Assembly: GCA_020631735.1 (NCBI GenBank)
Contig: CM036223.1
Span: 10,268,191-10,332,190, forward strand
Source: Saccharum officinarum
Lineage: Eukaryota > Streptophyta > Magnoliopsida > Poales > Poaceae
Reading direction: 5' to 3'
Length of the DNA stretch: 64,000 nucleotides
Below the pieces are notes generated by a model. That model saw only the letters and a program-made list of their open reading frames with translations, did no database searches and was not told where the DNA came from. Below, one piece after another: positions 34,908-47,302 of this stretch. The position numbers were made by a program, and so were the translations under genes. The number at the start of each line of letters is the position of its first letter. The stretch's first letter is position 1.

Positions 34908-35714
34908 ATGGCCCGTGACCGTAAGACTGCCCGCATTAGCTCTGGAGGATACTACCCACCTCGTGCCCTGCATGCAACTGAAGAGCCACAAGAGCCAGAA
35001 CCTCAGGAACAGGAGCAGACTCCTGTAGCACCAGTCCAAGCACCAGCACCTCCCCAGGAAGAGCCTGAGCCTGAAGAAGATCCAGAAATCGTCGAGATTG
35101 AAGATGATGAAGAAGAAGCTAATGGAGGAGTACAACCACCACCTCCATCATATGAAGCTCCTGAAGATATGCCACCTGCTCCAATGGGGTGGACTGTGAG
35201 GATCTACCACAGGAATGGAGGGAATGCTGTCTCTCATCTTCGCCTGGTGGGGATGCTCACTGCTTACTTCGCTGATTGGCATCCAGCTGTGGAGTACGTC
35301 TGCTGGGAGTACACTCATCCACTGGAGGACACGTACTGGAAGGCAAGGGCAAGCATTTTTGCCCATAAGGAAGACAAGGGGGCATATCAGTTGGACAGGA
35401 TGTTCTCTCACGTGGGACATCGAGCTACTATAGAGGATAGCATTGAAGATGCCGCTTTTGAAGCATGTATGGGTCTCCGCTATCTTCGCTTTAACCTTAT
35501 GAAGCATGACATTCATCGCTTCTTTCCTCGTGCACACCCCGAACTTGGATGGGCTATGACAGATCCAGTGCAGCTAGAGCCACTACCTCGGGTGATGGTG
35601 AACTTTGTCTATGATATGATGGATAGGAAGCTGCAGCTAGAAGAGATGGTGAAGGCACAAGGGAAGACTATCAAGAGGTGCCAAGCAACCATTGATGAGC
35701 TTCGAGCAAACTAA
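34908..35714 (+). CDS. Extra ORF ('orf0') between 5' LTR and gag, 268 aa
   Basis: Complete frame from ATG 34908 to TAA, same strand as gag-pol and well separated from it. No family recognised from sequence. The N-terminal third is low-complexity: Arg/Lys start (MARDRKTARIS), then Glu/Pro/Gln-rich (PEPQEQEQTP) and a very acidic run (EIVEIEDDEEEANGG). The middle is globular-looking, with GWTVRIYHRNGGNAVSHLRL, YFADWHPAVEYVCWEYTHPL and MFSHVGHRATIEDSIEDAAF. The end (MMDRKLQLEEMVKAQGKTIK and following) looks like a coiled coil. I recall an ORF in this position ('orf0') being described for some rice gypsy elements, so position alone is not unprecedented. Function is unknown; a structural or RNA-binding role is speculation. 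The ATG directly follows an acceptor-like ttctgtag. Confidence 0.75.
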   Translation: MARDRKTARISSGGYYPPRALHATEEPQEPEPQEQEQTPVAPVQAPAPPQEEPEPEEDPEIVEIEDDEEEANGGVQPPPPSYEAPEDMPPAPMGWTVRIYHRNGGNAVSHLRLVGMLTAYFADWHPAVEYVCWEYTHPLEDTYWKARASIFAHKEDKGAYQLDRMFSHVGHRATIEDSIEDAAFEACMGLRYLRFNLMKHDIHRFFPRAHPELGWAMTDPVQLEPLPRVMVNFVYDMMDRKLQLEEMVKAQGKTIKRCQATIDELRAN

Positions 35715-36454
35715 GGCATGCCCAAGATTTATGAGACATTAGAGCATGAGCCACTTTCTTAGGAAGTAGGAGTCCTTTATGTAATAAGAACGTTCTTAGT
35801 AACGTCAGTTGAGTCAGTCGAGTCTGTCGTGTGGTTTGAACCTTGGTGTGCTAGTTGCTTTATTATTATGCTTATGTGTGAGTTGGATCTTTGTTTGAGT
35901 GTCGGGACTTGTAGGCATGTCTACAAGTTCCATTCTTAAGAATAATAAGTTTAATAGCCAAGGAATAATAGTTGGGTTTGATATTATCACGTTTCTGTCC
36001 TTACTGTTTTCTGGAGCAGTCTTCAATGTTTCTGCTATAGTTTAAAAACGGTTCGTGCAACATTTATGAAATTTTTATGAGAGAAACTAGACTCAAGCAT
36101 CTTTCAAATGCCACTGGAATCACCTTTTTATCTGATCTGGTTCGAGAGATATAATTTTTACAAGTTAAAGTTTCTGCACAGTCTGGAATCTGGAACAGTT
36201 TCTGTTACGCCTTATTTTTCATAGACTTAACGACAGAATCTGATCTTGAGGTCTGAATAGAAATTGTGGATAATTTCATAAGCTTTCCAACCATATAAGG
36301 CACGCCTCTTTTGGGTTTCTGTAACTCGAGATATGATTGAAATACTGAACTGTCAACATTGCTACTCGTCCAGAAAATTTTCAGATCTCCTTCTTAATCT
36401 TATAAGTGGTTGAAATCATGGAATTCTTAAAGTTTGCATGTTTATGGGTGGCAG
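35715..36454 (+). other. Spacer between orf0 and gag-pol
   Basis: About 740 bases, AT-rich, with no ORF of note. It ends in ggcag directly before the gag-pol ATG (36455), which looks like a splice acceptor. Confidence 0.5.
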
Positions 36455-39400
36455 ATGGCCGGAAGAGGAAGAGGCAGAGGTCGTGGAAACATTCCCCCAA
36501 ATCCACCACCACCACCGCCACCAACTATCGAGCAACTGTTGGCGGTACAGACGCAGTTGATGCAGCAACTAGTGCAACATCAGCAAAATCAGCCAGTTGC
36601 TGGGGCTCAACCACGTGATAAGCGTGGTGAGTTTTGGAAGGGTCGTCCCCCAGTGTTCACACATGCTGCTGATCCTTTGGAGGCCGATGATTGGCTTCGT
36701 GCTGTGGAGAAACAACTCACTATTGCCCAATGTGATGACCGACAGAAGGTGTTGTTTGCTTCTGGGCAACTTCAGGGAGAAGCTCAGGATTGGTGGGAGT
36801 CATATGAGTATGGTCGTTCCGCCAATGCTCCTGCAGTCACCTGGCAGGAGTTTAGGAAGAACTTCAGGGCTTACCATATACCTGAAGGAATGATAGAGTT
36901 GAAGGCGGAGGAATTCAGGAACCTGACCCAAGGGTCAATGACTGTAGCTGAGTACCGTGACAAGTTTGCTCAATTGTCACGATATGCTCCACATGAGGTG
37001 GCCAATGACAATGATAAGCAGCGCCGCTTCTTGAAGGGATTATATGATGGACTACAGTTGCAGTTGATGTCCAATACCTACCCTAACTTTCAGACACTTG
37101 TAAACCGCGCTATCGTGGTGGATAGCAAGCGCAAGGAAATGGATGCAAAGAGAAAGAGGTTACAGGGACAAGCCTCTAATAGCAACACCCGTCTACGTAC
37201 TGGCTTTCAACAGAATACTCAGCAGAGGCCTCCCTCTGGACAGTGGAATCGTGGTCAGGCCCCATTCTGTGGACAGTTTCCGCAACGTCCCCCATTCCAG
37301 CCACAGAATAGCAACCAACGTCCACCGCAGCAGAATGGAAATCAAGCGCAGCGTCAGGGTCCTTCCAATAACACTCCTATGAAGACCAGTGCTCCCAATA
37401 CCCCCAACAAGTGTTTCCGATGTGGAAAAGAAGGTCACTTGTCTTACAATTGCCCGGAAAAGCTCAACCAGCAGACTCCCCAGAGACAGAGCAGCCACCA
37501 GAAGCCCGCACCTAACTCAGGAAGGGTGAATCACTTGTCCCAGGAAACTGCAGTGGAGGAGCCAGAAGTTATGCTTGGTACGTTTGATGTCCACTCTACT
37601 CCCGCCACTGTTCTTTTTGATTCTGGAGCATCACATTCTTTTATATCGCAATCATTTGTTAGAATACATAGAATCCATTTGTGTGCCATAAAGAATCCTA
37701 TCTTAGTAAACTCACCTGGTGGAAGCATGCCAGCATCTTATCGCTGTCTTCCGATTAGTCTCAACTTAAGGGGGGTAGAGTTTACAGTTAGCCCTATAGT
37801 ATTGAGAACAGCTGGGATTGATCTTATATTGGGAATGGATTGGATGATGCAACAACAAGCAGAGATTCAGTGTAAGGATAAATCAGTTGTACTGACAACA
37901 CCAAAGGGTGATAGAATCAGGGTTGAAGTAAAAGTGCAAAAACAAGAGACCGCTACGGTGAACCAGCTCAATGATGGTGACAACCAGGAAGATCCAGTTG
38001 TGGAGGAGTTTCCAGATGTGTTTCCAGAGGAATTGCCAGGTATGCCACCAGACCGTGACATTGAATTTATTATTGAATTATTACCTGGAACTGCACCTAT
38101 AGCTAAGCGTCCATATAGAATGGGAGTAAATGAATTAGAAGAACTTAAGAAACAAATCAAGGAGTTGCAGGATAAGGGTTTTATTCGTCCTAGTTCTTCA
38201 CCTTGGGGAGCACCAGTGATTTTTGTGGATAAGAAAGATGGAACTCAGAGGATGTGTGTAGATTATCGGTCTCTTAATGAGGTTACTATTAAGAACAAGT
38301 ACCCATTGCCTAGGATTGATGATCTGTTTGATCAGTTGAGAGGAGCTTGTGTATTTTCCAAGATTGATCTTCGTTCTGGATATCATCAGTTGAAGATTCG
38401 TGCTAGTGATGTACCAAAGACAGCTTTTACCACACGGTATGGGTTGTATGAGTATACAGTGATGTCTTTTGGTCTGACTAATGCTCCTGCATACTTTATG
38501 TATTTGATGAATAAGGTATTCATGGAATATCTGGACAAGTTTGTAGTGGTATTCATTGATGATATTCTAGTATTTTCCAAGACTGAGGAAGAACATACGG
38601 AACATTTGAGGTTGGTCTTGCAGAAGCTCAGAGAACACCAACTATATGCAAAGAGGAGTAAATGTGAGTTTTGGTTGAAGGAAGTTTCTTTTCTGGGTCA
38701 TATTGTCTCTAATGGAGGAATATCAGTAGATCCTGGCAAGGTGAAAGATGTATTGAATTGGAAACCACCCATCAATGTGAGTGAGATCCGTAGCTTCTTG
38801 GGATTAGCTGGTTATTATAGGAGATTTATAGAGGGATTTTCAAAGCTTGCAAAACCAATGACTGCATTATTGGAGAAGAATGCCAAGTTTGTGTGGTCCG
38901 AGAAGTGTCAGGCTAATTTTGAGGAACTAAAGAAGAGATTGACGACTGCACCCGTCTTAGTTTTGCCAGATCTGAGTAAACCTTTCTCTATCTATTGTGA
39001 TGCATCTCGATTAGGTTTGGGATGTGTACTGATGCAAGAAGGTAGAGTTGTGGCATATGCATCGAGGCAGTTGAGGAAGCATGAGTTAAATTACCCTACT
39101 CATGATTTGGAATTAGCTGCAGTAGTTCATGCATTAAAGATATGGAGACATTATTTGATTGGACACAAGAGTGATATATACACTGATCACAAGAGTCTAA
39201 GGTATATCTTTACTCAAACGGATCTGAACTTGAGGCAGCGTAGATGGTTGGAGTTGATAAAAGACTATGATCTAGAGGTGCATTATCATCCAGGAAAGGC
39301 CAACGTTGTTGCTGATGCTCTTAGTACGAAAATTTATGCAAATGAAATACAAGTAATGCCTATGCCAAAGGAATTGTGTGCCGAGTGCAAGCATCTGAAC

Positions 39401-40873
39401 TTAGGATTTACTACCAATGCAGTGGAATTAGTATTAGAGCCTACTCTCGAGCAAGAGATCCGTAAAGGTCAGCAGAAGGATGAAAAGTTGAGAGAGATAG
39501 TTGAAAACATAGCGAAAGGTAAATCTCTAGGATTCCGTAAGGATGATAATGGTACGCTATGGTTTGGAAAAAGGCTGTGTGTGCCCGAAGATAAGGATAT
39601 CAGAATGGCAATTCTGCGTGAAGCTCATGAGTCAGCTTATTCCATACATCCGGGGAGTACTAAGATGTACTTGGATCTGAAAGAGAGATATTGGTGGTAC
39701 GGTTTAAAGAGAGATGTTGCTGAGTATGTTGCTTTGTGTGACACTTGTCAAAGGGTGAAAGCGGAACATCAGAGACCTGCAGGATTGTTACAGCCTATGC
39801 AGATACCCGAGTGGAAATGGGAAGAGGTTGGTATGGATTTTATAGTTGGGTTGCCACGGACTCAAAGAGGATATGATTCAATTTGGGTGATAGTGGATCG
39901 TCTGACTAAGGTTGCTCATTTTCTGCCTGTGAAGACTACATATAGCAGTGCGAAGTTGGCAGAATTGTATATGGAAAGAATAGTGAGTCTACATGGAGTA
40001 CCTAAGAAGATTGTGTCTGATCGAGGTACTCAGTTTACATCTCATTATTGGCAAAAGATACATGAATCATTGGGGACCAAACTAAATTTTAGTACAGCTT
40101 ATCATCCTCAGACGGATGGTCAAACGGAGAGAATTAATCAGATATTGGAAGATATGTTGAGAGCTTGTGCTTTACAATATGGTACTAGCTGGGATAAGAG
40201 TTTGCCTTACGCAGAGTTCTCTTATAACAATAGTTATCAGAAGAGTCTTCAAATGGCACCGTTTGAGGCACTGTATGGACGAAAGTGTAGGACCCCGTTG
40301 TTCTGGAATCAGACAGGGGAGAGTCAAGTGTATGGGCCTGATGTATTAAAGGATGCTGAAAAGAAAGTGAGAATGATTAGAGATAATCTAAAAATAGCAC
40401 AGTCCAGACAGAAAAGCTATGCTGATACTCGTAGAAGGGAGTTGACCTTTGAGGTAGAGGATTATGTATACTTGAAAGTGTCACCCATGAGGAGTGTGAA
40501 GAGGTTCAACATGAAGGGTAAATTGGCACCAAGATATATTGGACCTTTCAAGATTATAGAGAGACGTGGTGAAGTGGCATATCAGTTGGAATTACCTGAA
40601 AGTTTGGTAGGTGTACATGATGTGTTCCATGTGTCTCAATTGAAGAAATGTTTACGAGTACCAGAGGAGCAGATTCCATTAGAGGAACTCACTGTTAAGG
40701 AGGATCTTACATATGAAGAGTTTCCGGTTAAAATTTTAGAGACTGCGGACAGAGTCACAAGAAGTAGAACAATCAAAATGTGTAAAGTACAATGGAATCG
40801 GTACACAGCAGAAGAGGCTACTTGGGAACGAGAAGAGGATTTGAGAAAAACCTACCCGCAACTGTTTGAGTAA
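36455..40873 (+). CDS. gag-pol polyprotein of the gypsy chromovirus (1472 aa, open throughout)
   Basis: One uninterrupted frame from ATG 36455 ([11 protein letters not shown]). Order by residue: Arg-Gly and Pro tract (1-30); capsid about 65-200; CCHC zinc knuckle [14 protein letters not shown] (320-333); protease DSGAS (389-393); reverse transcriptase with FIDD (700-703, the YxDD box); RNase H with CDAS (Asp849), an ELAAVVHAL segment and YTDHKSL; integrase with a zinc-binding region closing in CDTC (1095-1098) and a catalytic triad Asp1128, Asp1189, Glu1225, the last two separated by 35 residues as in D-D35-E; and a C-terminal chromodomain-like segment (about 1410-1472, [15 protein letters not shown]). 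All expected catalytic residues are present, with no stop or frameshift. A typical length for plant chromoviruses. Expression would start from the 5' LTR; reaching this ORF past orf0 probably needs splicing or internal initiation. Confidence 0.96.
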   Translation: MAGRGRGRGRGNIPPNPPPPPPPTIEQLLAVQTQLMQQLVQHQQNQPVAGAQPRDKRGEFWKGRPPVFTHAADPLEADDWLRAVEKQLTIAQCDDRQKVLFASGQLQGEAQDWWESYEYGRSANAPAVTWQEFRKNFRAYHIPEGMIELKAEEFRNLTQGSMTVAEYRDKFAQLSRYAPHEVANDNDKQRRFLKGLYDGLQLQLMSNTYPNFQTLVNRAIVVDSKRKEMDAKRKRLQGQASNSNTRLRTGFQQNTQQRPPSGQWNRGQAPFCGQFPQRPPFQPQNSNQRPPQQNGNQAQRQGPSNNTPMKTSAPNTPNKCFRCGKEGHLSYNCPEKLNQQTPQRQSSHQKPAPNSGRVNHLSQETAVEEPEVMLGTFDVHSTPATVLFDSGASHSFISQSFVRIHRIHLCAIKNPILVNSPGGSMPASYRCLPISLNLRGVEFTVSPIVLRTAGIDLILGMDWMMQQQAEIQCKDKSVVLTTPKGDRIRVEVKVQKQETATVNQLNDGDNQEDPVVEEFPDVFPEELPGMPPDRDIEFIIELLPGTAPIAKRPYRMGVNELEELKKQIKELQDKGFIRPSSSPWGAPVIFVDKKDGTQRMCVDYRSLNEVTIKNKYPLPRIDDLFDQLRGACVFSKIDLRSGYHQLKIRASDVPKTAFTTRYGLYEYTVMSFGLTNAPAYFMYLMNKVFMEYLDKFVVVFIDDILVFSKTEEEHTEHLRLVLQKLREHQLYAKRSKCEFWLKEVSFLGHIVSNGGISVDPGKVKDVLNWKPPINVSEIRSFLGLAGYYRRFIEGFSKLAKPMTALLEKNAKFVWSEKCQANFEELKKRLTTAPVLVLPDLSKPFSIYCDASRLGLGCVLMQEGRVVAYASRQLRKHELNYPTHDLELAAVVHALKIWRHYLIGHKSDIYTDHKSLRYIFTQTDLNLRQRRWLELIKDYDLEVHYHPGKANVVADALSTKIYANEIQVMPMPKELCAECKHLNLGFTTNAVELVLEPTLEQEIRKGQQKDEKLREIVENIAKGKSLGFRKDDNGTLWFGKRLCVPEDKDIRMAILREAHESAYSIHPGSTKMYLDLKERYWWYGLKRDVAEYVALCDTCQRVKAEHQRPAGLLQPMQIPEWKWEEVGMDFIVGLPRTQRGYDSIWVIVDRLTKVAHFLPVKTTYSSAKLAELYMERIVSLHGVPKKIVSDRGTQFTSHYWQKIHESLGTKLNFSTAYHPQTDGQTERINQILEDMLRACALQYGTSWDKSLPYAEFSYNNSYQKSLQMAPFEALYGRKCRTPLFWNQTGESQVYGPDVLKDAEKKVRMIRDNLKIAQSRQKSYADTRRRELTFEVEDYVYLKVSPMRSVKRFNMKGKLAPRYIGPFKIIERRGEVAYQLELPESLVGVHDVFHVSQLKKCLRVPEEQIPLEELTVKEDLTYEEFPVKILETADRVTRSRTIKMCKVQWNRYTAEEATWEREEDLRKTYPQLFE

Positions 40874-40906
40874 GCATCGGTCGAATCTCGGAACGAGATT
40901 CATCTT

Positions 40907-40916
40907 AAGGGGGGTA
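40907..40916 (+). other. Polypurine tract of the gypsy chromovirus
   Basis: The purine run aaggggggta lies four bases before the 3' LTR start and is the likely plus-strand primer. Confidence 0.8.
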
Positions 40917-40920
40917 GAAT

Positions 40921-43659
40921 TGTAACACCCTAAAAATTTGAAAAGAAGAAAAATAGGAAAAATATGATTTTTATATTTATTTTTGTGAAGCATGCAAATT
41001 TAGAATAAGAATAATTTTTATAAATTTAAAATCAAATATAAGGGTAGAAACATGATTGAGCATTCATGCTGCTGCATTTGAAGTTTTGTATTGAGTGGTT
41101 TCAATCAAATTCAAATTTGATTTGAAAATCATTTGAAAAAGGAATTTGAAAAAAATTGGAAAAGGATTTCTTATTCTCTCTGCTCTCGGGTCGTTTCTCT
41201 CCGCAGCCCAGCGCGCGCGGCCCGCTCTTCCCTCCCTCCCGGTCGGCCTTCTCCTCCTGGGCCGAGCCCAAGTCGCGGCCTGTTGGCCCAGCATCGCGCG
41301 CGCGCCTTCCTTCTTTCCGGCGTGACGCTGACATCCGGGGCCCACGCGTCAGTGGCTCAGCCTTCATCTTCTTCCCCACGCCGAACGCCGGTTTCCCTTT
41401 CCATGTATACCGTCACCGAATCTATCTCGAATCCCTCCCTTTCCTTGTTTCCTCGCGCCTCCGGGCTATAAAAACGGGACCCCTGTGCTATTCCGCATCC
41501 AACCCATCCCTTTTGAGCCGTTTTGGTCGTCTCGTCGAGCCACCGCACGTGCCACCGCCGCCATACCCGCCACCGCAAGCTAGCCGCCGATTTCCGTTCG
41601 TCCCCGGCCCTATCTTCACGCGGGGTAAGGTCGCACGGATGCGCTCTTTCTTTCGGTGTTTTCAGTTTGGCGAATGGCGCTCGGGATGATCATCTTCGCA
41701 AGCTCCGGCGAGTTCGTGCGATGCCGGCCATGGCGCCGCCGTCGGGCTCCTGTAGCCGCCGGCCGTCCTCTCTCTCCCTCCCCCCGATTAAATCTGGACC
41801 GTTCGTTTTAGATCTAACGGCTGTAAATAGAAGATACCGGTTCGCTGGTGATTTTGCAAAAGAAACCCTGAAGTTTTTAAGTATGTAACCCGCGGTCCAA
41901 AGCGTAATCTGGAAAAATACGTTTTGATTAATTGAAAACGTAATTTGTTTCGGAAAAAGAAAAATACGCTTTCTGATATTTACAGTTTTGCCATTCAGAT
42001 TGTTTTAGTTGTAGAATTTTCGTTTTAACTCCGATTTGGTCCATTCAAATTGCGTTAGATTCATATTTGCGAGTTCTATGTAATTATACAACTGTACAGT
42101 AGGTTTGGATTAATTTATTTTCGAGTTTTTATTAAAGTATTTATTTTTCTATAGGAAATCTTTGGAAATTCATAACTTTGTCGTTTTAATTCCGATTTTC
42201 GTGATCTTCGCGTCTGTGTGATCCTAGCGAGTTGTAGATTCATTTTAAAGACTTTTTATCTTATTTTCTTACTGTTGGTGTATTGTTCTAATTATAGTCT
42301 TGTTTGTCTATGCATGATTGCCTCTGGATGTGTGTTGTTGATATTGGTTGATCGAGTTTAGACGGTGAGAAATTCGTTGGAGATCAAGAGCTTTACTACG
42401 AGCAAGATCTTCAGGACCAGTTTGAGCAAGGCAAGTATAGCATGGGATAATCCTTGTTGTCCTATTCACCTTATGCAATTAATATCATTATGCATTTATT
42501 CCTTGTTAAGGATGACTTAGCTATTGATCCTTTACCTTGGTACCTATTATATTGCATTGAGTAGTGTGGCTAGTGCTTAAACATGGACTATGATCATGTA
42601 AATTGACTAGAGGAATATGCAACAAACATTAAAAGATGATTTTGATTAATGTTTAAAGGGGATTAGAGCATGGGGGTTACTTTTGATGCTCTAATTGCTC
42701 TCCATAAGGACTCATCTATAAGCGACAATCCGGGATTTACAGTACAACTGTGGGGGCTATATGGCTCTGGCTTTAGTCATATAGAAGGACCTTTTCTAGC
42801 TTGTTAGAGGTAACCTTTTTGGCGTAAGAACGGCTTGACGAATCGGGTATAGTGCGGCCTCTGTCCTTATGTGTATAGGCTGCGAGTTATTGTGCCATCA
42901 GGAAGGGAGGCTCTACATCTGTTTGCCGAGTGAATCTAATGACCCTAACTTGTTAGACGAACCTTCGAAAGACTTCATAGTGTTTACCCTGCCTGCTCAC
43001 CTTGGTAGTGTTTTGGGAGTAATTAACCCGGGCTTTTGGGTAACACGACTCACAGTGAAAGTGTACAACCTCTGCAGAGTGTAAAACTGTTATAACAGCC
43101 GTGCTCACGGTCACGAGTGGCCTTGGACCCTTATGGAATAGTTGAATAATTGTTTATAATTATGTTTTTACTATTCATTAATCATTTCACATGGATCATA
43201 TGTTTAATGTTTAAATTGAGACATTTTGATGCTATTGTTATGCTAAAATCATGCTAACTAAAAGCTACATGCTGATAAACCAATGAATATGCCTTTTTGA
43301 GCCTCATGAACCCCATGTTACACTTGTTGAGTACGAGATGTACTTACGCTTGTTTATTTCTTTTACTTGGATAAAAATCCCGGATGGGTAACAGATGGAG
43401 GTAATAGTGACTACTACGCCTACTTCCCTGAAGATTACTAGTCTTGCTGTCAACCAGTCAATGTACCTGTGACTGGAGCTACCACGAGAGATTTTTATTT
43501 ATACTTCCGCTACGTTTGTGTTAAGACTATGTGTTTAAATATCGTGATGTAATAACATTTGTGATGATACTTCTGTTATAATTTGTGAACTTATGTGTGA
43601 TTGATCTCTGGGCGCACATAAGGGTATGCATTCCATTTGGTCGATAAATGGGTGTGACA
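40921..43659 (+). repeat. 3' LTR of the gypsy chromovirus
   Basis: 2739 bp, almost identical to the 5' LTR. Differences seen by eye lie near 41065, 41191, 41197, 41752, 41783 (one extra C) and 42884. Confidence 0.95.
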
Positions 43660-44549
43660 CTGCCCTGCGCGTCCTCCTGCGTTGTCTACACCATCCTCAC
43701 CTCCTGACCTAACCAAATCAGCACCATGAGAAACAGAGTACGTCAACCCAACCCAATGTGCGCACGGATGCCTTGCTGGACGCTTCAGCTCCGGTGGTGA
43801 GTCCGGCCGAGGCCTGGGGCACTTCGATGCTGGGCAAGATGGCTCAAATCGGCGCTGCGGCGCTAGGCAGGTGGGCTGCGGCGCTGGACATGGCGGGGGA
43901 CGGGTCGAATCGACGGAATCGCGACGCCCCGGCCTAGTTCTCGCGAGCACGGGGAGAAACAACGATTCGATCTGATATTTTCTGGCCAGATGATTTGTGA
44001 CGCGACTCAAGAAAATGAGTCACAGATATCACCACAAATCAGTGACGCGTCTACAGAACATGCGTCACATCTAATATTTGTGACGCGTTTTGTCGAGAAA
44101 CGTCAACCCGCGTCACGGATAGATTATTAGTGACGCATTTTGTTTCTGAGTCACGAATTGCAACGTCACTTATAAGTTTTTTTGGCATAGTGCAAGCTAG
44201 TTGCGACACTGATGCAGTGCCTTTTTGGCACGGCCCAGTCTTGCGTGGTAGCAGTGGCCATCGAGAGGGATCCCTCCAGATGGAAGCTTGGGCTGGATCT
44301 CTCTCTAGTTGCAGTGGCATACTCTGTGCGTGCTCTACTCTCTAGTCTCTACTCCTATTCCTACTGGGCAGTGCTTGGTGCTGACTGATGCATGCAGGGC
44401 ATTGTGGGGACGGGCGTCTGCTTCTACCTGCAGACGTGGTGCGTGGACATGAAGGCCCCCGTCTTCCTCGCCATGTGGAACCCCTTGAGCTTGCTGCTCA
44501 CTGTCCTGTGCTCCTCGCTCCTAGGAGACACCACCCACCTTGGAAGGCA

Positions 44550-44551
44550 TC

Positions 44552-44583
<32 letters not shown>

Positions 44584-44586
44584 CTA
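44550..44586. repeat. CT/TA microsatellite in intron 6 of WAT1 copy 2
   Basis: (CT)n followed by (TA)n immediately after the GC splice donor. Copy 3 has only a short CT run at the same place (57369-57380). Confidence 0.85.
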
Positions 44587-45215
44587 TTTCTGCAATCTGC
44601 ATATCATTTTACTTCAAACTGCCGGGGTACGTACTAGTACCCTGTACCTAGTGTCCAGTCCAGACTAGATGACGGTGAATTGGTTGTTTTTTTTTCTCTT
44701 CCCATGCATTGGCAGTATACTGGGTGGGATTCTGCTGGTCGGCGGCCTTTACTGCGTTCTCTGGGGCAAAAATAAGGAGGAAACCACACACACCACGATG
44801 GCATCTGACCTTGAAGACCAGAGCAGTAGAGAGCAAGGCGATGCAGACAACGCAATCAGCTGTACTACTTCCACTGTCTAGAACAAGCAATGTACTAATG
44901 CAAGATGAGATGATCTGAAGCAGGTTATTAGTACACTGCATTGCTTAATAACAAGCCGGCCGGCGTCGTCTTTGATCCCGGATAATAAACAAGCAAGTGT
45001 GAGGAGGACGCTTCACCATACAGCTGCTGCACAACCTACCTGCTGCTCAACTAGTATATGTTGTAATAACCACCCACTGAATAATAAATATCTATACCCA
45101 TCTCTCCAATAGCGAGTTACGTACAGCAATTGATCAACTTGATTTTGATGCTCTACAAGAGAAAGTCAACCTTCTTGCTATTCGTCCAGCCAGAATTTAA
45201 TTTGTGGACTCAAAA

Positions 45216-46947
45216 ATTTTTCTCGATCACGCAATTGCGTGTTTTTGCATTAAGTGAGGAGAAATTTTATTACATTGGGTTGGGCCTTATAGATTTTTAA
45301 TAAGCATATGCCCACTCAAACTCACACTTAACTACTCTATTACTTGCTGAAGAAGACAACCTAGGCTTGTAGTGCCTGCTTGCACCCATGACTCAGCCTC
45401 GTGCTTCATGTGCTTGAGTATTTCGGGCATATGAGTGCTCGCTCCGTGGAAGCATCATGCATTCCTTTCTTTCCAGAGCTCCCAAGCAACTAACGCGAAG
45501 ATTGAATCCGTGCCATTGTGAAGCTGCCCTGTCCATTGCTCTCTCTAGATGGTCCACCAACCCAGAATTGAGTTGGCCAGCGCGAGGTGTTGTGTTTCCC
45601 TCAGCGCTGATCGGATGTACCACCATACTTGCTTGGAGTAGGAGCACTCCACGATTATGTGATCAATGGATTCCGGCTGCTGGTCGCACAGGAAAATGTT
45701 GTCGTGTGTCTCCAGTCCATGTTGTCGCCACCTGTTAGCTGTCCAATGTAGCCACCTGAGAGCAAGCCGGAGGAATAGCTTGATCTTTAATGGCGCCTAG
45801 GTCTCCCAGATCAGATTGCAGCCCGGTGGTGGGTGTGAAGCGTGGTGTAGGGCTCCATAGGCCGATCTAACCGAGAATTTTCCATCCAACACCCACCTCC
45901 AGATCACTTAATCCGGGTTGCCATTGAGCAAAACACTCTAAGTGGCGTTCCAGACTTGCAGATAATCCACAATTACCGGCACCAAAATCCCTCCTCGGAT
46001 TTGCTGGATCCATGCCCGGTTCGTCAGCGCCTCTACCACCGTTTGCTTCTGAAGCACCCTTTTGGGGATGAGCTTGATCAATTTCGGTGCCATTGCTTGG
46101 ATGGAGGTCCCTTCAATCCAGTTGTCTGTCTAAAAGAGGGTCTCTACCGCTGCCGATGACTGAGTATGTGGAGGCGTGAAAGAAAGCAGCTGCCTCTGGA
46201 GATGTTTGTAGCAGTAGCTCTGACCACGCACGTTCTCGGTTGGTCTTCTACAGCCATAGCCATTTGGCTTCGAATGCAGTCCCGGCTAGCCTGAGGTCAG
46301 TGATCCCCAAACCACCAATCTCTTTGGGCCAAGTGCAGGTCTGCCAGCAAGCCACCATGCACTTACCGAGAGGACTACCCCATCCTTCCCTGTCCAAAGG
46401 AATTTCCTGCAAATGGAGTCGATCTTTTGTCATGCCCGTGGTGGCAGACCATCAGCTATCATGTAGTAGATTGGTATTGCCGAGAGCACTGACTTGATCC
46501 AGATCAATCAGTGGTCCATGGCTTGCCGACAACCTCCTAGCGACTGCATTGATTGTCCTCCGAATGTCACTCTTCGGAATCCTCGATGTGCTCAGTGGAA
46601 GGCCCAGGTACTGGATTGGGAATTCCGCTATCTGGCATCCCAGGATGTCTGTGACTGCTGTCAAAGACTCTTCTGCGCCAAATATGTTGGTGACTGAGCA
46701 CTTTGCGAAGTTTATGCAGAGGCCTGATGCTTCACCGAAGATGGACAAGAGTTCCTTGATTGTGGTGGCCTCCAGGGTGTCCGGGTATGCAAATAGGATC
46801 ACATCATCTGCATATATGCTAGCTGAACTGGTGCTTGATCCCTGGTTGGTTCAGTCCCCTGATGATTCCCTCTTCCTGCGCTCTTATGAACAAACGACTA
46901 AAGACCTCCATGCCCAGGATGAACAAGAGCTGTTTTTATATGAGCAC
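45216..46947 (-). mobile_element. 5'-truncated LINE in the 3' flank of WAT1 copy 2
   Basis: TSD TTTGTGGACTCAAAA occurs at 45201-45215 and 46948-46962. The minus strand encodes the back half of a LINE reverse transcriptase: ILGMEVFSRLFIRAQEEG (about 46910), the catalytic box YADDVILFAYPD (about 46800), then SGLCINFAKC and PIQYLGLPLS (frame 46802-46452), followed by GIGGLGITDLR-like EIGGLGITDLRLAG (46433-46248) and a decayed zf-RVT part. Frameshifts and stops are frequent. The uninterrupted version of this flank is seen downstream of copy 3 near 58260. Confidence 0.88.
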
Positions 46948-47201
46948 TTTGTGGACTCAAAAGTTCTTCCATCATAACCTGCCATTTGAGTTTGAGAAGA
47001 GATCATTTATCCTCTTACCGCAAAGACAGTACCCCATCCTTCCCTGTCCAAAGGAATTTCCTGCAAATGGAGTCGATCTTTTGTCATGCCCGTGGTGGCA
47101 GACCATCAGCTATCATGTAGTAGATTGGTATTGCCGAGAGCACTGACTTGATCCAGATCAATCAGTGGTCCATGGCTTGCCGACAACCTCCTAGCGACTG
47201 C
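46376..47201. repeat. 172-bp direct duplication (46376-46547 and 47030-47201)
   Basis: The second copy, a piece of LINE sequence, lies 68 bases outside the LINE's right TSD and appears identical to the first over 172 bases. It interrupts flank sequence otherwise shared with copy 3 (cagtacc at 47027 against caatacc near 58330). Confidence 0.85.
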
Positions 47202-47302
47202 CTCAAACCGGAGCCATTTGAAGCTGTGTTAAACATGGCCTTAATAAACGTTTCCGAACTTATATGCCTTGCCTAAGTTTTTAGGGAGGATTCACTTTGA
47301 GC

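Larger units (their letters stand above)
31981..43659 (+). mobile_element. Full-length Ty3/gypsy chromovirus (Tekay/Del-like), likely recent
   Basis: Two LTRs (31981-34718, 40921-43659) of about 2.74 kb enclose an initiator-Met PBS, an extra ORF, one gag-pol ORF ending in a chromodomain, and a polypurine tract. TSD CTGCC flanks it at 31976-31980 and 43660-43664. The LTRs begin TGTAACACCC and end GGTGTGACA. By eye they differ at five substitutions and one 1-base indel. Both the gene content and the chromodomain fit the Tekay/Del lineage. It lies inside the CACTA element and is therefore the younger insertion. Confidence 0.95.

Noticed and set aside
36434..36454. Upstream extension of gag-pol
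   Set aside because: It begins with TTG; the first ATG, with a good context and an RG-rich start, is 36455.
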